Shown: positions 11,521 to 23,990, counted from the first letter of the stretch. The stretch is DNA of 64,000 nucleotides from Mermis nigrescens (GCA_036768485.1 JAVLUZ010000142.1:12193895-12257894); one strand, 5' to 3'. Notes: a model not told the origin generated them from the letters alone. Made by a program: numbers and translations.

Positions 11521-12562
11521 GGGCGTGGGTAAAAGGCGGCGCTGGCGCTGGCGCTGGCCCTGGCGCCACATGGGTAAAAGGTGGCGCTGGCAATGGCGCT
11601 GGTCTTGGCCATGGCCAAGTGGGTAAAAGGTGGCGGTGGCGCTGGCCCTCACCAACTGGGTAAAGGTGGCGCTGGCGCTGGCCCTGGCCATTGCCACCTG
11701 GGTAAAAGTGGCGCTGGCCCTGGCCATTGCCACCTGGATAAAAGGTGGCGCTGGCCCTGGCCCTTGCCACCTGGGTAAAAGGTGGCGCTGGCCATTGCCA
11801 CCTGGGCAAAAGGTGGCGCTGGCGCTGGCCCTCGATAACTGGGTAAAAGGTGGCGCTAGCCCTGGCCATTGCCACCTGGGTAAAAGGTGGCGCTGGCGCT
11901 GGCCATTGCCACCTGGGTAAAAGGTGGCGCTGGCGCTGGCCCTCGACAACTAGGTAAAAAGTGGTACTGGCGCTCGGCTTGGCTTTAGCCACAGCCAAGT
12001 GGGTAAAAGGTAGCGCCAGCCATATAGTCTGTATAACATTTAAGATGCCTTCTACAATCATTTGAATAATAAATAATTATAATTAAGTTCAACCCGTATT
12101 TTGATGTTTCAGAGAAGCTATATAAAACACCTCCGCTAGCTTTGCTGACATCAGCTAGGGCAAATGGCTGGCACTACTTTTTACCCACTTGGCTGTATCC
12201 AAAGCCAAGCCGAGACCCAGCACCACCTTTTACCCAGTTGATGAGGGCCAGGGCCAGCGCCAGCGCCACCTTTTACCCAGGTGGCAATGGCCAGGGCCAG
12301 CGCCACCTTTACCCAGTTGGTGAGTGTGAGGGCCGGCGCCACCTTTTACCCAGGTGGCAATGGCCAGGGCCACCTTTTACCCAGGTGGCAATGGCCAGGG
12401 CCAGCGCCAGCGCCACCTTTTACCCAGTTGGCGAGGGCCAGGGCCAGCGCCACCTTTTACCCACTTGGCCATGGCCAAGGCCAGCGCCATTGCCAGCGCC
12501 ACCTTTTACCCATGTGCGCCAGGGCCAGCGCCAGCGCCAGCGCCACCTTTTACTTATGCCCC
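11521..12562. mobile_element. hAT-like fold-back element with GC-rich minisatellite arms
   Basis: A perfect 8-bp target duplication TGATTGGA flanks it (11513-11520 and 12563-12570). The ends are inverted (GGGCGTGGGTAAAAGG and CCTTTTACTTATGCCCC). Left arm 11521-12015 is about a dozen units of roughly 35-50 bp built on GGGTAAAAGGTGGCGCTGG. Right arm about 12165-12562 is the same array inverted. A loop of about 150 bp of unrelated AT-rich DNA joins them. The arms are GC-rich inside AT-rich DNA. Alanine/proline-rich open frames on both strands are by-products of the repeat. Confidence 0.88.
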
Positions 12563-12570
12563 TGATTGGA

Positions 12571-13163
12571 TAATAACGAAGAGGCTGTCATGGGATTGGT
12601 AGGGAAGAGCGCAAAATTTCGTTTTTTACTGACTTCTGCGAAATCCGTCACCAGTGAATCAAAATGTTTCGCGCCAAATTTTCTAGAAACACAGGAAAGA
12701 TTACCTATAAAAGGAAGATGCAAAGCTCCCGCGCGCATTGTTAAATTTTATTCAATGTACGTACTGACAGGTGAATATGTAAGGAATCGCTGTGGTGGGC
12801 ACATGTATCAGTGAAGAAGAGGAAAGCATCGACGGTCAGGACGAGTTTGAGTGTGCTTTTGCGAGCATGCATTCCTTGAGAATTCGAGTATACCCATATA
12901 GAAAGTCCGTGGATTCGTCAATTTCGGCTGATACCACTAATTCTGCTGCCCCTTAACTTTATCATATTTTCAACAGATTAGCAGCTAGAACGTTCCGGTT
13001 TTTTTATCCGCGCCCGAAAATCTATACTACTACTGATTTGCACTCATCTTGATGCTCCAATCGCACTTCGCTAATTGATAATTGTGACAAAGGCCCGACG
13101 AACTGGAGGATTAGACGAATAGTGAGTGGTGTAAACAACATGTTTTCTAATCATTAAGTTGAG
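12571..13163. other. No gene recognised
   Basis: Two opposing frames of 62 and 82 codons cover 12550-12814 but show no domain. The rest is unassigned AT-rich sequence. Confidence 0.45.
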
Positions 13164-13171
13164 CTTAGCAC

Positions 13172-13448
13172 CACACATGGGCGTGGGGGGTTTGTGGGGT
13201 ATGCACCCCCCAGAAGTTGAAATACCCCCCAGAAATCAAAATACCCCCCCCTAGAAAAATTTTTTTGCTTTTTCTAGCAATTTTTTGTAGCCATTGGATA
13301 CAGCTTGATGAGAAACGTCGAAAAATGGTGTGTTTTTTTGCCATACGACCACTTTAAAGACCATTTTTTGACCTTTAAAAAATTTTTTCACCCCCCCCCC
13401 CCACAAATTTTTTTCACCCCCCCAGAATTTTGGTGCTGCCCACCTATG
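13172..13448 (-). mobile_element. hAT MITE, GTGGGCAGC family
   Basis: Perfect 8-bp duplication CTTAGCAC (13164-13171 and 13449-13456) encloses CACACATGGGCGTGGG through CTGCCCACCTATG. Typical C-runs at the left (GGGGGTATGCACCCCCC) and at 13390-13425. Confidence 0.9.
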
Positions 13449-13524
13449 CTTAGCACATGGCTTAGGCTTAGGCTTAGTTATGTGCCTTTAAATTAGCGCC
13501 AGGGGATGATGTAAGCCTGAGTCA

Positions 13525-13581
13525 GATGGGGCGAAAATTGCGGAGCTGCAAGCTGCTCGCTGCCATAATTTTCGCCCCATC
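13525..13581. repeat. Perfect 15-bp inverted repeat (stem-loop)
   Basis: GATGGGGCGAAAATT is matched exactly by its reverse complement 27 bases later. The spacer contains an AGCTGCAAGCTGCT repeat. It could be the relic of a small inverted element; no function can be assigned. Confidence 0.6.
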
Positions 13582-14430
13582 TTTGGCATAGGCTTGGATC
13601 GTTCCCTGACACCAATCTGAAGCCTCGAACAGCGCTTTTTGGGCTTCTTATCATCAGGAGCAGCACTATGAACCCAAGACATGCCCTGAACTAAGTTTGT
13701 AATATGCAAATTTGCCTAATTTGCATACTATGCAAATCAGGCTGATTCGCATATGAAAACCTGGTTTCCGCGGCCAGTTTTGGGTTTCTAGCGATGCTCG
13801 CGATGATTAGAAACACGAAAAATTGCTGTTTTTTTAAGAAATTGAAAAATCAGTAATTACGAAATTTTTCCCAAACGTGAATGATTAGAATTCCTATGAT
13901 AGAATGAATGCCTTAAGAGTCGTCTTCGGATACGAGTAGTGAACTTCCGGATTTGCAGCCGGGTACCCGTGTTTCATCACTACTCGACATTCTTTACTCG
14001 AAAACTCATCAATTTGACATTTACCAATTCATGTGTATAACGAGTAATTTTTTCAGTGTATGCCCCTCGGATACAAAGTTGCAGGCAGGTTCGAGATAAC
14101 CGATTATGAAGCGTACGTAGCGCGAAAATTGGTAGAAGCGTGCCAAGAAATGCTGCCTCCAGAGCCAAGGGCCGATTAAGGTAGCATAATCTTATTTTGT
14201 GTCTTTCATGTGCTAGTTTAAACTGATTAGCTGTAACTTTTTATTGCTTTGCATGTACGCTCATGTGCACCTGGCTTACTAAATCATTTTTTAATGTCAA
14301 TTTTGAATCAGAATGTAGCATAGACGTATGAAATGCACTAGCTTCGCATTTCGTGCGCGAATTGTTGTCAAAAAACTCGTTTCCTCTAAGAGGGAGAACA
14401 AGTACACAAAAAATAATAGTACATTTGAAT
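13582..14430. other. No gene recognised
   Basis: Around 13700-13760 there is an imperfect palindrome of ATTTGCAT words. The rest is unassigned and shows no coding signal. Confidence 0.4.
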
Positions 14431-14481
14431 TAGTGATGCACCGGGTACCCGTACCGGTGCGGCAGTAGTATTTGCAGTCAA

Positions 14482-14830
14482 CTGCAGGCAATATAACACA
14501 CAATGTAAAATTATATGCAGTCAAAAACCAGCGGCCTAGACTGCAGGCAATCTAGCACACAATGTAAAATTATATGCAGTCAAAAACCAGCGGCCTAGAC
14601 TGCAGGCAATCTAGCACACAATGTAAAATTATATGCAGTCAAAAACCAGCGGCCTTGACTGCAGGCAATATAGCACAGAACGTAAAATTATATGCAGTCA
14701 AAAACCAGCGGCCTAGACTGCAGGCAATCTAGCACACAATGTGATATTATATGCAGTCAAAAACCAGCGGCCTAGACTGCAGGCAATTTAGCACACAATG
14801 TGATATTATATGCAGTCAAGCTGAATGCTT
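14482..14830 (+). repeat. 59-bp tandem array in left arm
   Basis: About six units start with CTGCAGGCAAT at 14482, 14541, 14600 and so on every 59 bases. Each contains TTATATGCAGTCAAAAACCA and GCGGCCTAGA. There are no unique spacers between units, so this is a satellite rather than a CRISPR array. Confidence 0.92.
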
Positions 14831-15956
14831 ATTGATATGGGCAGCTGGCGCTTCGCTCGCATTTTAACCTGTAGTAGATGGTTTTAGAAGGCACTTTTAT
14901 TTGAAATGTTCTGATGGATTTACTTTCTCACTGGAGAATGTTTTTTGCGCTGCATGGGTAGCAGCTTCAATAGCTGCCCAGTCGCCCATTAGCGCATTTT
15001 GATGGGCCAGTGTAAGCTCTGGTCCCACATGATAGATATTGAGTAGCTGTTGCTGTTCTTCTTGTCCTCATTCTGGAGAATTAATGTATTACTGTTGTAG
15101 AAATAAAATGCTTCGAGAATATGTACATACCTACAGGGAAGTACATAGGTGCATGCCTATATTTTGAGTGTCTATATAGGTACTTTATTTTTAGCCACTT
15201 TTGCCCTTTTCTTGCGTTTAAATGAAATTTTATGGCTGTTATTGTTGACAATTTCGATGAAATAAGGCTTTGTGAATGCTTTTTGGAATCCATATTTTAA
15301 ATTGGAATGGTCATTGAAGCTTATAAGTAGTTAAGCCTGTGTCCTTAGATCGCAACGTTATAACATAGCCTATGTTATAACATAAGCGAGGACGTAAAAA
15401 TCTGCGCCCTGGCTTTTCTCAGGGCGCAATGCTGTAGCATAGGCTGTGTTGTAGTATGGGGGCCTGCCCAAACCTGCTCGGGGAGGGGTCGCGCGAAGCC
15501 CAGGGCCAGGGGAGGGGAAATTTCATGGGGGAAATTTCATGTTCCCTGGGGGAAATTTTGGAAGAGGCGTAACTTTAGAATTAGCAGTCGGATCAGGCTG
15601 AAATTTTCATGTTCCTTCGTGAACAGTATGAAATGCTTGATTAGATTTATATTTGGGAAAATTGCATGTATTTTCTGCACGTACACAAATGGCTTAGTGT
15701 TTTTCTCATAGCTATGGAATTTCATCGATATTTGTGTATGGTTTGCTTCAGCCTGTCATATAATTCTTCGAATACCGTGTGAAACAAACATAGTTCTTTC
15801 CATAAAGTAAATGAATCAAATGAGTCATGCAAAATTTAGCCATATTTTATCAGAGACTGTAGAGTATATGAATAGACTATGCAAAATTATCATGTTTTTT
15901 GTGTTTTACAAAATTTGTCAGCAATCCTGGAGCAATGCCATATTAAATGAAGATTA

Positions 15957-16247
15957 TCCAAACTTTGCAAGGAATTTTCCAAATTTTACAAAAAATTTCC
16001 CAAACTTAACAAAAAATATTCCAAACTTAGCAAAGTTCATTTGCTTAAGCATGTAAAATTTATTCCAAACTCTACAAAAAAATATTCCAAACTTTACAAA
16101 AAATATTCCAAACTTTACAAAAAATATTCCAAATTCTACAAAAAATATTCCAAACTTTACAAAAAGTATTCCAAATGCTACAAAAAATTTTCCAAACTTT
16201 ACAAAAAATATTCCAAACTTTTCAAAAATTATTCCAAACTTTGCTAA
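15957..16247 (+). repeat. 21-bp tandem array in fold-back loop
   Basis: Around 13 copies of a 21-bp unit TTCCAAACTTTACAAAAAAT(A), imperfect at both edges. Because 21 is divisible by three it yields an open frame of repeated Lys-Tyr-Ser-Lys-Leu-Tyr-Lys, which I regard as a by-product. Confidence 0.9.
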
Positions 16248-16564
16248 TTTTTAGATCAATACTGATGACATGGATGAAGTTATGTGTTCATTAATGAATT
16301 TTGTGTGGAGGTTTATAAAGTAAACGCTAGCTCAGGGTTTAAAAATTCCCACAAGTTGAACAGCAGGCAAAGATCGCCCTTTTTCAGGCGTTTTCTGATA
16401 AACTCTGAGAAGCTCAAAATAGCATGATAATCAAATTTGAGCAATGTTTGCCTATACTGGTTGCTCACTTTTGGGCGAAAATAACCTATAATGGCATCAT
16501 TAGACAAGTACAGCTAAAAATTCAAGCATTGAAAAGACAATGCAAATAAAAAATCAGCATACAG

Positions 16565-17157
16565 TAGATCGTGCGCTAAAATTTTGTACATAGCACAGCA
16601 AAGGTTTAAATATCATATCCTGAAAATTTGAACAAATTACAGCTAGCGGTTCTTGGAATATAGTGCTATGCAAGAAAGTGTAAAGTAAATCAGTATACTG
16701 TATGCTGCACTCTAAAATTGTGTACACAGCACAGCTAAGGTTTATACGTCATATTCTGAAAATTTGAACAAAATCCGGCTAGTGATTCTTGGAATAGAGT
16801 GCTATATGAGAAAGTGTAAAGTAAACTGGTGTACTGTAGACTGCGCGCTAGAATTCTGTACATAGCACAACCAAGGTTTGTACATCATATCCTGAAAATT
16901 TGAACAAAATCCGGCTTGTGGTTCTTGAGTTATAGTGCTATATGAGAAAGTGTAAAGTAAATTGGTATACTGTAGGCTGCGCGCTAAAATTCTGTACATA
17001 GCACAACTAAGGTTTGTACATCATATCCTGAAAATTTGAACAAAATCCGGCCATTGGTTCTTGAGTAATGCAAAAGTGTAAACTAATGATGGTAACTGTA
17101 GGCTGCTCGCTAAAATTTTGTACATATCAAAGCTAACGTATATCTAACATACCTTAA
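16565..17157 (+). repeat. 136-bp tandem array in fold-back loop
   Basis: TGAAAATTTGAACAAA recurs at 16621, 16757, 16893 and 17029, exactly 136 bases apart, and a shortened fifth unit merges into the right arm. Units include GAAAGTGTAAAGTAAA and a TTTTGTACATAGCACA landmark. Confidence 0.92.
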
Positions 17158-17954
17158 AAATTCCAGCCTGATCCAACTGCTGATTCTAAAGTTACGCCTC
17201 TTCGAAGATTTCCCCAGGGAAATTTCCCCCATGGAAATTTCCCTCTCCCTTGGCCCTGGGACCCAGGCCCTGGGCTGGCGCGCGCCCCCTCCCCGAGCAG
17301 GTTTGGGCCGGCCCCCATGCTACAACACAGCCTATGCTACAGCATTGCGCCCTGAGAAAAGCCAGGCGCAGATTTTTACGTCCTCACCTATGTTATAACA
17401 TGGGCTATGCTATAACGTTGCGATCTAGGGTTACAGGCTTAAGTACTTATAAGCTTCAATGACCATTCCAATTTAAAATATGGATTCCAAAAAGCATTCA
17501 CAAAGCCTTATTTCATCGAAATTGTCAACAATAACAGCTATAAAATTACATTTAAATGCAAGAAAATGGCAAAAGTGGCTAAAAATAAAGTACCTATATA
17601 GACACTCAATATATAGGCATGCACCTATGTACTTTCCTGTAGGTACGTACATATTCTTGAAGCATTTTATTTCTACTACAGTAATACAACAATTCTCCAG
17701 AATGAGGACAAGAAGAACAGCAACAGCTACTCAATATCTATCACATAGGACCAGAGCTTACGCTGGCCCATCAAAATGCGCTAATGGGCGACTGGGCAGC
17801 TATTGAAGCTGCTACCCATGCAGCGCAAAAAAACATTCCCCAGTGAGAAAGTAAATCTGCCAGACCATTTCAAATAAAAATGCCTTCTAAAACCATCTAC
17901 TACAGGTTGAAATGCGAGCGAAGCGCCAGCTCCCCATATTAATAAGCATTCAGC

Positions 17955-18478
17955 TTGACTGCATATAATATCACATTGTGTGCTAAATTGCCTGCAGTCT
18001 AGGCCGCTGGTTTTTGACTGCATATAATATCGCATTGTGTGCTAGATTGCCTGCAGTCTAGGCCGCTGGTTTTTGACTGCATATAATTTTATGTTCTGTG
18101 CTATATTGCCTGCAGTCAAGGCCGCTGGTTTTTGACTGCATATAATTTTACATTGTGTGCTAGATTGCCTGCAGTCTAGGCCGCTGGTTTTTGACTGCAT
18201 ATAATTTTACATTGTGTGCTAGATTGCCTGCAGTCTAGGCCGCTGGTTTTTGACTGCATATAATTTTTCATTGTGTGCTAGATTGCCTGCAGTCTAGGCC
18301 GCTGGTTTTTGACTGCATATAATTTTACATTGTGTGCTAGATTGCCTGCAGTCTTGGCCGCTGGTTTTTGACTGCATATAATTTTACATTGTGTGCTAGA
18401 TTGCCTGCAGTCTAGGCCGCTGGTTTTTGACTGCATATAATTTTACATTGTGTGCTATATTGCCTGCAGTTAACTGCA
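17955..18478 (-). repeat. 59-bp tandem array in right arm
   Basis: About nine inverted units of the same 59-bp satellite seen at 14482-14830, with GCCTGCAGTCTAGGCCGCTG as landmark. The three extra units against the left arm show that arrays in the two arms change length independently. Confidence 0.92.
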
Positions 18479-18560
18479 AATAATTACTGCTGTACCGGTA
18501 CCAGGGTACCGGTGCTGGTACCACTCTGGTACCGGTGCCGGTACCACTCTGGTACCGGTC

Positions 18561-21500
18561 GGTACTACTTTAATTGATTTAATTTTTTTTAGTTTAGTGA
18601 AGGAGGAACTGTTTCAGAATAAAGCCCACTCTGTAGCAAATAGCAATGCAATAATAAAGAAGTATTTCTTTGTAGATTTTATTCAATCATTTTTTCACTT
18701 ATTTCAACAATCCTAATCAAAAGTTCTTAATGTTTTGGACAAAAACACGAGCATTTCCAAATTTTCCGGCAAAATTTGGTTGGATGGGTAGACAAAATGC
18801 TTTTTCATTCCATCCAAGCCAAGACCGCTGCTATCTTTGCCTCCTCTGCTAATTGACTTTCCACAATAATTAGAATTTACGAAAAGACAAAACGATTCTG
18901 AGGCAGTGGCACGTTAAGGAAAAAACCAAAATGTATAGAAGTGATATCTAACGTACCAGTACAAATGGGAGAAGCAAACATCTACTTGTAATGGGTCATA
19001 TTTTTAGGTACCCACTGGACTGCAGATACGTGTTCAAGCTCTCTTATGGTTAATTCCAATTATGCGAATTATGCTTTTTAAAAAGAGGGGTCTACGTGCC
19101 AGTCTTTATGTGCATCAGTTTAACCACTCTAGCGTGTGTTGAAATATTTTGCAACATTGTACATTGACAAAAATGGTCAAAACAGCCTATAAAAACTGGT
19201 TTTCCTAGTGATACCGTATTTTAATATTATGTGTACTTCATTTGTATTGCATTATATTGTTCTTAGCATCAGAAAATGGGGAATTTGTGCGAGCGCTCTA
19301 ATTTTTTTATAAATTTTTGTAATGATCCATGAATATTTTTGCTTAAGGTTTCTTATGTGCTAATGACAGTAAGAACGACTGGATGATTAGAACCGTTGAA
19401 TGTCTGAGTACAAAATTGTTAAAGCAAGCTGCGTAGATCAGACATGCGCGTGGGGAAGTTTGGGCGTCTAAACCCCCAGCTTGGAAATAGGGGGAAGTTT
19501 TTCAAGGAAACTGACATAAAATGAAGTTCAAAAATGGATAAAAATTGGAGATTTTCTGCAAGATTGCTTGAAATTGACTAGAAGTCGTGTAATACTTTGT
19601 TTTTATACTATTTTACCCTTCGGGCGGGTTGGGGCAATACTATCAATTCTTCTATGCATCGTACGTACATGTAGTGGGATGATGAGAGATACTATTATCC
19701 CCTCTCCTGCTCATGGGTCTGGCATACATGTGCTCTGGCCCGTATTTATGGGTGCAGTGGGCCGCTCAAAGGAATTGAGTAATAATTTCTGAATCGCACG
19801 AGGGTCATTCTAAAAGAAAAAGTTACACTACCATCAAAATAGGTTTTTAGCGTAGTTTTGAGCTAGTTAACTCTAGCCCGCCCACCAAATTGAGTTGACA
19901 GGTAAATTATTCATTTTTTGTATTGGTTTTCTCTTTAAATCGCAAAGACTAAATACAAAGATAGAACCTAGGAAGTTATTGGTCGATTGAATGATGAAAA
20001 ATCAGTTGTGTACATTGTTTAAACGGCGAATTTGTGTAATATGAGTGTTAAATAAAGAAATAATTTTGAAATTTTTCTTCGCTATTGCCGTTTAGATACG
20101 CTCAAAAATGACTTTATTTTTGCCCATCTCCTAATCGTTCTCAAGATATCTAAACTCAAAATTTTCGGCCCGCCCCACTCTGTCCCTCCGAAACCAAATT
20201 TGGAAGCGGGTCTGCATTAGATGACAGAACGTCTTTTTTCATCAGTTTTGAGGATAAAAGCAGTAATAATGTAACATTTTTCCAGGGCTTTGTGCCGGGT
20301 AAATTATTTTTCATGCTGTTCAAGAAACACAAAATTCTGACAGATTGGTCTTAAAAGATTAAAATCCATCGGTATATTGATCGATTTTTATATTTTAAGT
20401 CTTGAAAACAATAAAATGCAATTTGACTAAAAATGCTCACAATTGCGGTATTACAACGCGAAGCTACTTCGATCACTTTCCTGATTTGACCGGTAAAAAT
20501 GTATGAGCACTGAATTTCCTGGTCTGAATGTCTGGGGTACACCCCGTACCGTTGTCGATTCTGACCTTATGTACGCGTTATATGCAATGCGTGTACGAAT
20601 TAAGTTTATTTACTTGCTTTGCCTAAATGTCACTAAAAGAATTTACCTGAATTCAGTAGGTTATATAAAACGGCTAAAAACTATTTAGCGCGTGGTTAAT
20701 GGATTTCCGCTTGTCAAACAATACTGTCTGGTGAAAGAAGCAGGGAAATTAAGTGCGACGTACACTTCTAAAATCGAGTAGTCGCGAGGTACAAATGGCT
20801 GCGCGAATATGAGATGTAGCCTTTATGTTTCGAATTGTTTTTATTATTCATGTATGCATCACGCAAAGCTGGTCATCCACCATCCCCGCGGCTTGAGATT
20901 TTTACCCTGTACTTTTCGGCAAAAACAGCAATTTTTGGCCATTTTTGCCCTTCCAAGGTTAAATAATGATGGATATCATACGCCGTCCCCCTGCGTGAAT
21001 TACCTTACCCTGTACAAAAATCTCGAATTCCCGCGTGTGTGGAGAGCCTACCATTCAATTCTCGCATAATTTGCTTGGTTTTTGAATTTGCCTCCGACAA
21101 AGCCGGATGCGATATTACCGCGTTTTAGCTATTTTTCCGATCAATTTTTCAGTTTTTGAAAAAGGCATAGGTAGGCGTAATTCTAGTTTTTGATCATTAA
21201 GCAACGTCCTAAACGTTCGCAAAGTTTTAAGCGCATCTTGAAATTATTTTTGCTCTCCTTGCTGGCTGAATGCCGTAAAATCAAACAAATCTGAAGTGGG
21301 CGCCATTTTTTAGGCGCTTCAGTAAAATCAGGCAACTTTTCGGTGCGCGAAGATACCTTGATAAAGCGTAATTTTGCGAATTACAGAGCCGATTATCCAG
21401 AAAAGTCAGTCCGCTGGCTTCTTGGCTTTTATGAGAATGGGCTGGACAAAGCGCGGCACCGCTTTTTGGCCGAGACATATTTTAATTAAAAGCTGGGTAA

Positions 21501-22434
21501 GCGCAGAATGTAGCAGATTTCGGGGTTTTGATTTGCATGGTTTTTTTGCCTTAGGCTGGCAATTCTGTATGATGCGTTGCAAAACATTGTGCTTTTTAGT
21601 TTTTATTGCTGCGTGTTTCTTTGTGACGTTCGATACAACTTCCTTTCAGTTTACTTCATTGCCGCATTTGATGATCATACTTTGTCGGTTGTTGCAGGCT
21701 GATTCCAGGATTTTCTGAAAGGTGGAACAGGTTTAAGACCAAAACTTCGCAAAAGTTTATCAAAAAAAGTCCTAAAAATTCGTCTGTCATCATAAAATGG
21801 CGGTTTTTTTGTCGCCTTTTGATCATATACGTAAGGGCTCGAAAGTTGGGGCGCTGGGTCGTCATTTGTTTTTAGATGGAGTGTTTAAGTGACTTCATTT
21901 CCTTGGCCAACAATGGCAAAAAGCCTAAAAATAGCCGAAAATCGCAAGCGATCGGTGGGGGGCCTAAATTTTCTGACTTTGGAGGTAAGGGTTGGGTAGG
22001 GATCACCTCAAACCTCTTCAAGTGTCTGTTACTTGTACGCTTTTAATAGGTAGGCAAACGTAATTTCTCTTGTAGGAAAAAATTTAAATATTTTCGAAAA
22101 TATATGTTCTGTAAAACTCGTAAACGCGCAGAATTAATGTAAAAATTGGAAACTGCATCGAAAAAACTCAGAACGACACTGAAGCTATTGTACATAATGC
22201 TTAAAGCTAAATAAAATGAGTTAAAGCATAGCGCAAAAGTTTTATAATTTACGCTTAAAAGTTTGATAAAACTGTTCGAATTACTATGCTTTTATGCAAG
22301 AAATCATTGTGAGAATCAGAGACGAAAAATGGATGGTATCGTTTTGAAACCATTGTTTTTTATGAATTTGTGGCTTATGTATAGCCCTTATGAACTCATA
22401 AGCATAGCTGTATAACCTGTTGGAAGCGGGGCAG
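18561..22434. other. Decayed repeat DNA; no gene recognised
   Basis: A long stretch without a supportable gene. The segment 19870-20190 (CTAAATACAAAGATAGAACC, CAAGATATCTAAACTCAAA, then a C-rich GGCCCGCCCC end) matches parts of the hAT-derived elements at 29483-30677 and 51095-51655 and is a truncated relative. At 19440-19500 a short CAGACATGCGCGTGGGG stretch resembles a MITE end. Open frames in 20500-21870 (up to 114 codons) overlap on both strands and have no recognisable domain. Confidence 0.5.
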
Positions 22435-22570
22435 ATTTAAGGGAGGATGGGGGAGAGGGCGGCCGCCCTTCCATTGGCCCCAAATAGTAGGCGAGATAAA
22501 GAACGGATATGTAATTTGTAATAAGTTATGGCCGTTAGTGGTCAAAATTTTCTGATCCGCAGCTTGCCTA
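22435..22570 (+). repeat. Fragment of GGCGGATTT-type hAT-derived repeat
   Basis: GGGGCAGATTTAAGGGAGG, CATTGGCCCCAAATAGT and GAGATAAAGAACGGATATGT parallel the left ends at 25790, 39069 and 58369. The right part is truncated near CTGATCCGCAGC. Confidence 0.6.
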
Positions 22571-23415
22571 GCACTGTGAAATAATCCATACCTTTGCAGT
22601 AAAATGATCGCTTTAACTGAAGTTTTAGGTAACCGAGCTTCATCTTTTTACAAAAATATAATAATTTTGTCAGCCGCAGCTTATGTTTCCTCTAAATGCC
22701 CCCCACGGTACCCAATTGTCCAAAGTATTAATACTTTGGGTAATAGCCCCCTATCACTGCTGCCTATGCCAACGGGTGTGTCACCTGATTACCCGTGTGT
22801 TGCATAGAACAAGGTTGAAATGATTTAAGAAATTCTGGTATTTTTGTTGAATTTTTATAGTTTATATCAAGAAAAACAGACGCGGATCAAAAGTACATGG
22901 GTGCAGTTACCCCCTCTGTCGGCCTCAGAATGTTGCTTGCATATATGGCACGGGAAAGGGACTTATTTACGAGGAGGCGGGGCGGCGTCCTCTCCCGAGC
23001 AGAAAACATTTCTTTGAAGCTTAAGATCATGCTCGGAAACATGGGAAAATTGCCCATACTTGCCATAAAATCTTCAAGTTTTCGGCGCTTCGCATCATAT
23101 ATGTAGTATTCTCGATCATTTTGCCTCAAGCGCGATCAAAAAGACTTATTATACTTTGCTAACAAAATTTTCCCGAAAAATCTAAATTTTATGATATATG
23201 TCGACGACGTGGAAGAGTACCCTTTTTGCAAGCTATCCTAACAATTGTTAAGATATAGACCAATTTATGTCATACGAATGAAGTATAGCCAGGATTCTCG
23301 GGATTTTAAGTCGGGGAGAGTGGGGAGGCAAAAATTTTCAACGTAAGACATCTCAAGCACTTTGAGGGGTGGTCAAAACGATTATAACAAAATTTTTAGG
23401 TTGTTTCATACTCTT
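22571..23415. other. No gene recognised
   Basis: Decayed sequence with a hairpin word GGCGCTTCGCA near 23084 and a G-rich stretch (GGGGAGAGTGGGGAGG) near 23310. Opposed frames at 22887-23129 are mutual shadows and have no motif. Confidence 0.4.
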
Positions 23416-23417
23416 AC

Positions 23418-23572
23418 CAGGGGCGGATTAAAGGGGCGGGCCCATCGGCCCAAAATAGTGTGCAAAATTAAGGATTTGTGAGCGATTTTTAGCGATTTTC
23501 GGGTTAAAATGGCTAATTTTTCCGCCCAAGTCAGGGTTCCGCCCCCTTAGGAAAATCCTGGATCCGCCACTG
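23418..23572 (+). mobile_element. hAT MITE, GGCGGATC/GATCCGCC family
   Basis: Ends CAGGGGCGGATTAAAGG and GGATCCGCCACTG enclose 155 bp containing CCCAAAATAGTGTGCAAAATT and GGGTTCCGCCCCCTTAGG. CTCTTAC flanks it on both sides (7 of the expected 8 bp). The ends match the widespread hAT terminal style CAGNGGCGGATC. Non-coding. Confidence 0.85.
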
Positions 23573-23639
23573 CTCTTACTCGCAAATATATGGCTTAAAA
23601 CAATCGGCGCAACTGGTGTGTTATCTTCCGATTTATGGA

Positions 23640-23990
23640 CGATTTCTTAAATTTCCCGTAATTGTAAACCTTCGCGCTCTGCAAGGAAAAAGCAGAAAAA
23701 TAGTGATTCGATGCGAAGCGCTGGAAAAATAAATCATTTTCTCCATGTCCTATTCAAATCAAAATAATTTAAACACAGGAACAATTGATCTAGCCCAAAG
23801 CGCCGCAAAATTTTGTGTTTACTAGCTCAAAAGTACGCAAACAAAATCTGTTTTGACTATTTACGTGCATTTCGAGAATTTTTCATCTTTTCCTTTGGGA
23901 GAACCTTGCGAAAAACAAAGAATATTTCTTTTTGTTTCTGGGGCAACTACCTTCTTCCCTTGGCTAAGGGCCTGGGGATATGACACCGGT
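23640..23990 (-). repeat. Fragment of hAT-derived hairpin-array repeat
   Basis: Contains the hairpin words GCGAAGCGCTGG and AAAGCGCCGC, and GAGAATTTTTCATCTTTTCC, which also occur in the block at 51380-51620. The fragment has no ends. Confidence 0.5.

Larger units (their letters stand above)
14433..18560. mobile_element. 4.1-kb fold-back element with satellite-bearing arms
   Basis: Left arm 14433-15612 and right arm about 17158-18560 are reverse complements over more than 1 kb. The left end has the hAT-like form TAGTGATGCACCGGGTACC; the right end is a diverged, expanded cluster of GGTACC words (18490-18570). The arms share a 59-bp satellite, a block with GCGCCCTG and AACCTGCTCGGGGAGG, and a near-perfect palindrome of GTTATAACATAG halves at 15357-15382. 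The right arm is longer mainly because it has about three more satellite units. The flanks (ATTTGAAT left, TTTAATTG right) are not a clean duplication. No transposase frame is present; the loop holds two more tandem arrays. Confidence 0.85.

Noticed and set aside
11443..12602. Ala/Pro/Gly-rich open frames of up to 190 codons on both strands
   Set aside because: They come from minisatellite arms of a fold-back element; frames run on both strands over the same repeats.
16041..16247. Lys-Tyr-Ser-Lys-Leu-Tyr repeat frame
   Set aside because: A 21-bp tandem repeat kept open by its length; no start context or flanking coding signal.
15081..17806. Similar frames beginning MDSKKHSQSL in both arms (15081-15293 minus, 17480-17806 plus)
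   Set aside because: They are similar because the arms are inverted copies. No known domain, and the longer version runs through non-coding-like arm sequence. I cannot exclude an element-encoded peptide.
14482..18478. CRISPR-like regular repeats of 59 bp
   Set aside because: Units abut directly with no unique spacers, appear inverted in both arms of a fold-back element, and sit in animal-type DNA.
21374..21865. Opposed open frames of 114 and 69 codons
   Set aside because: No recognisable domain, mutual overlap on both strands, and sequence composition like the surrounding decayed repeats.
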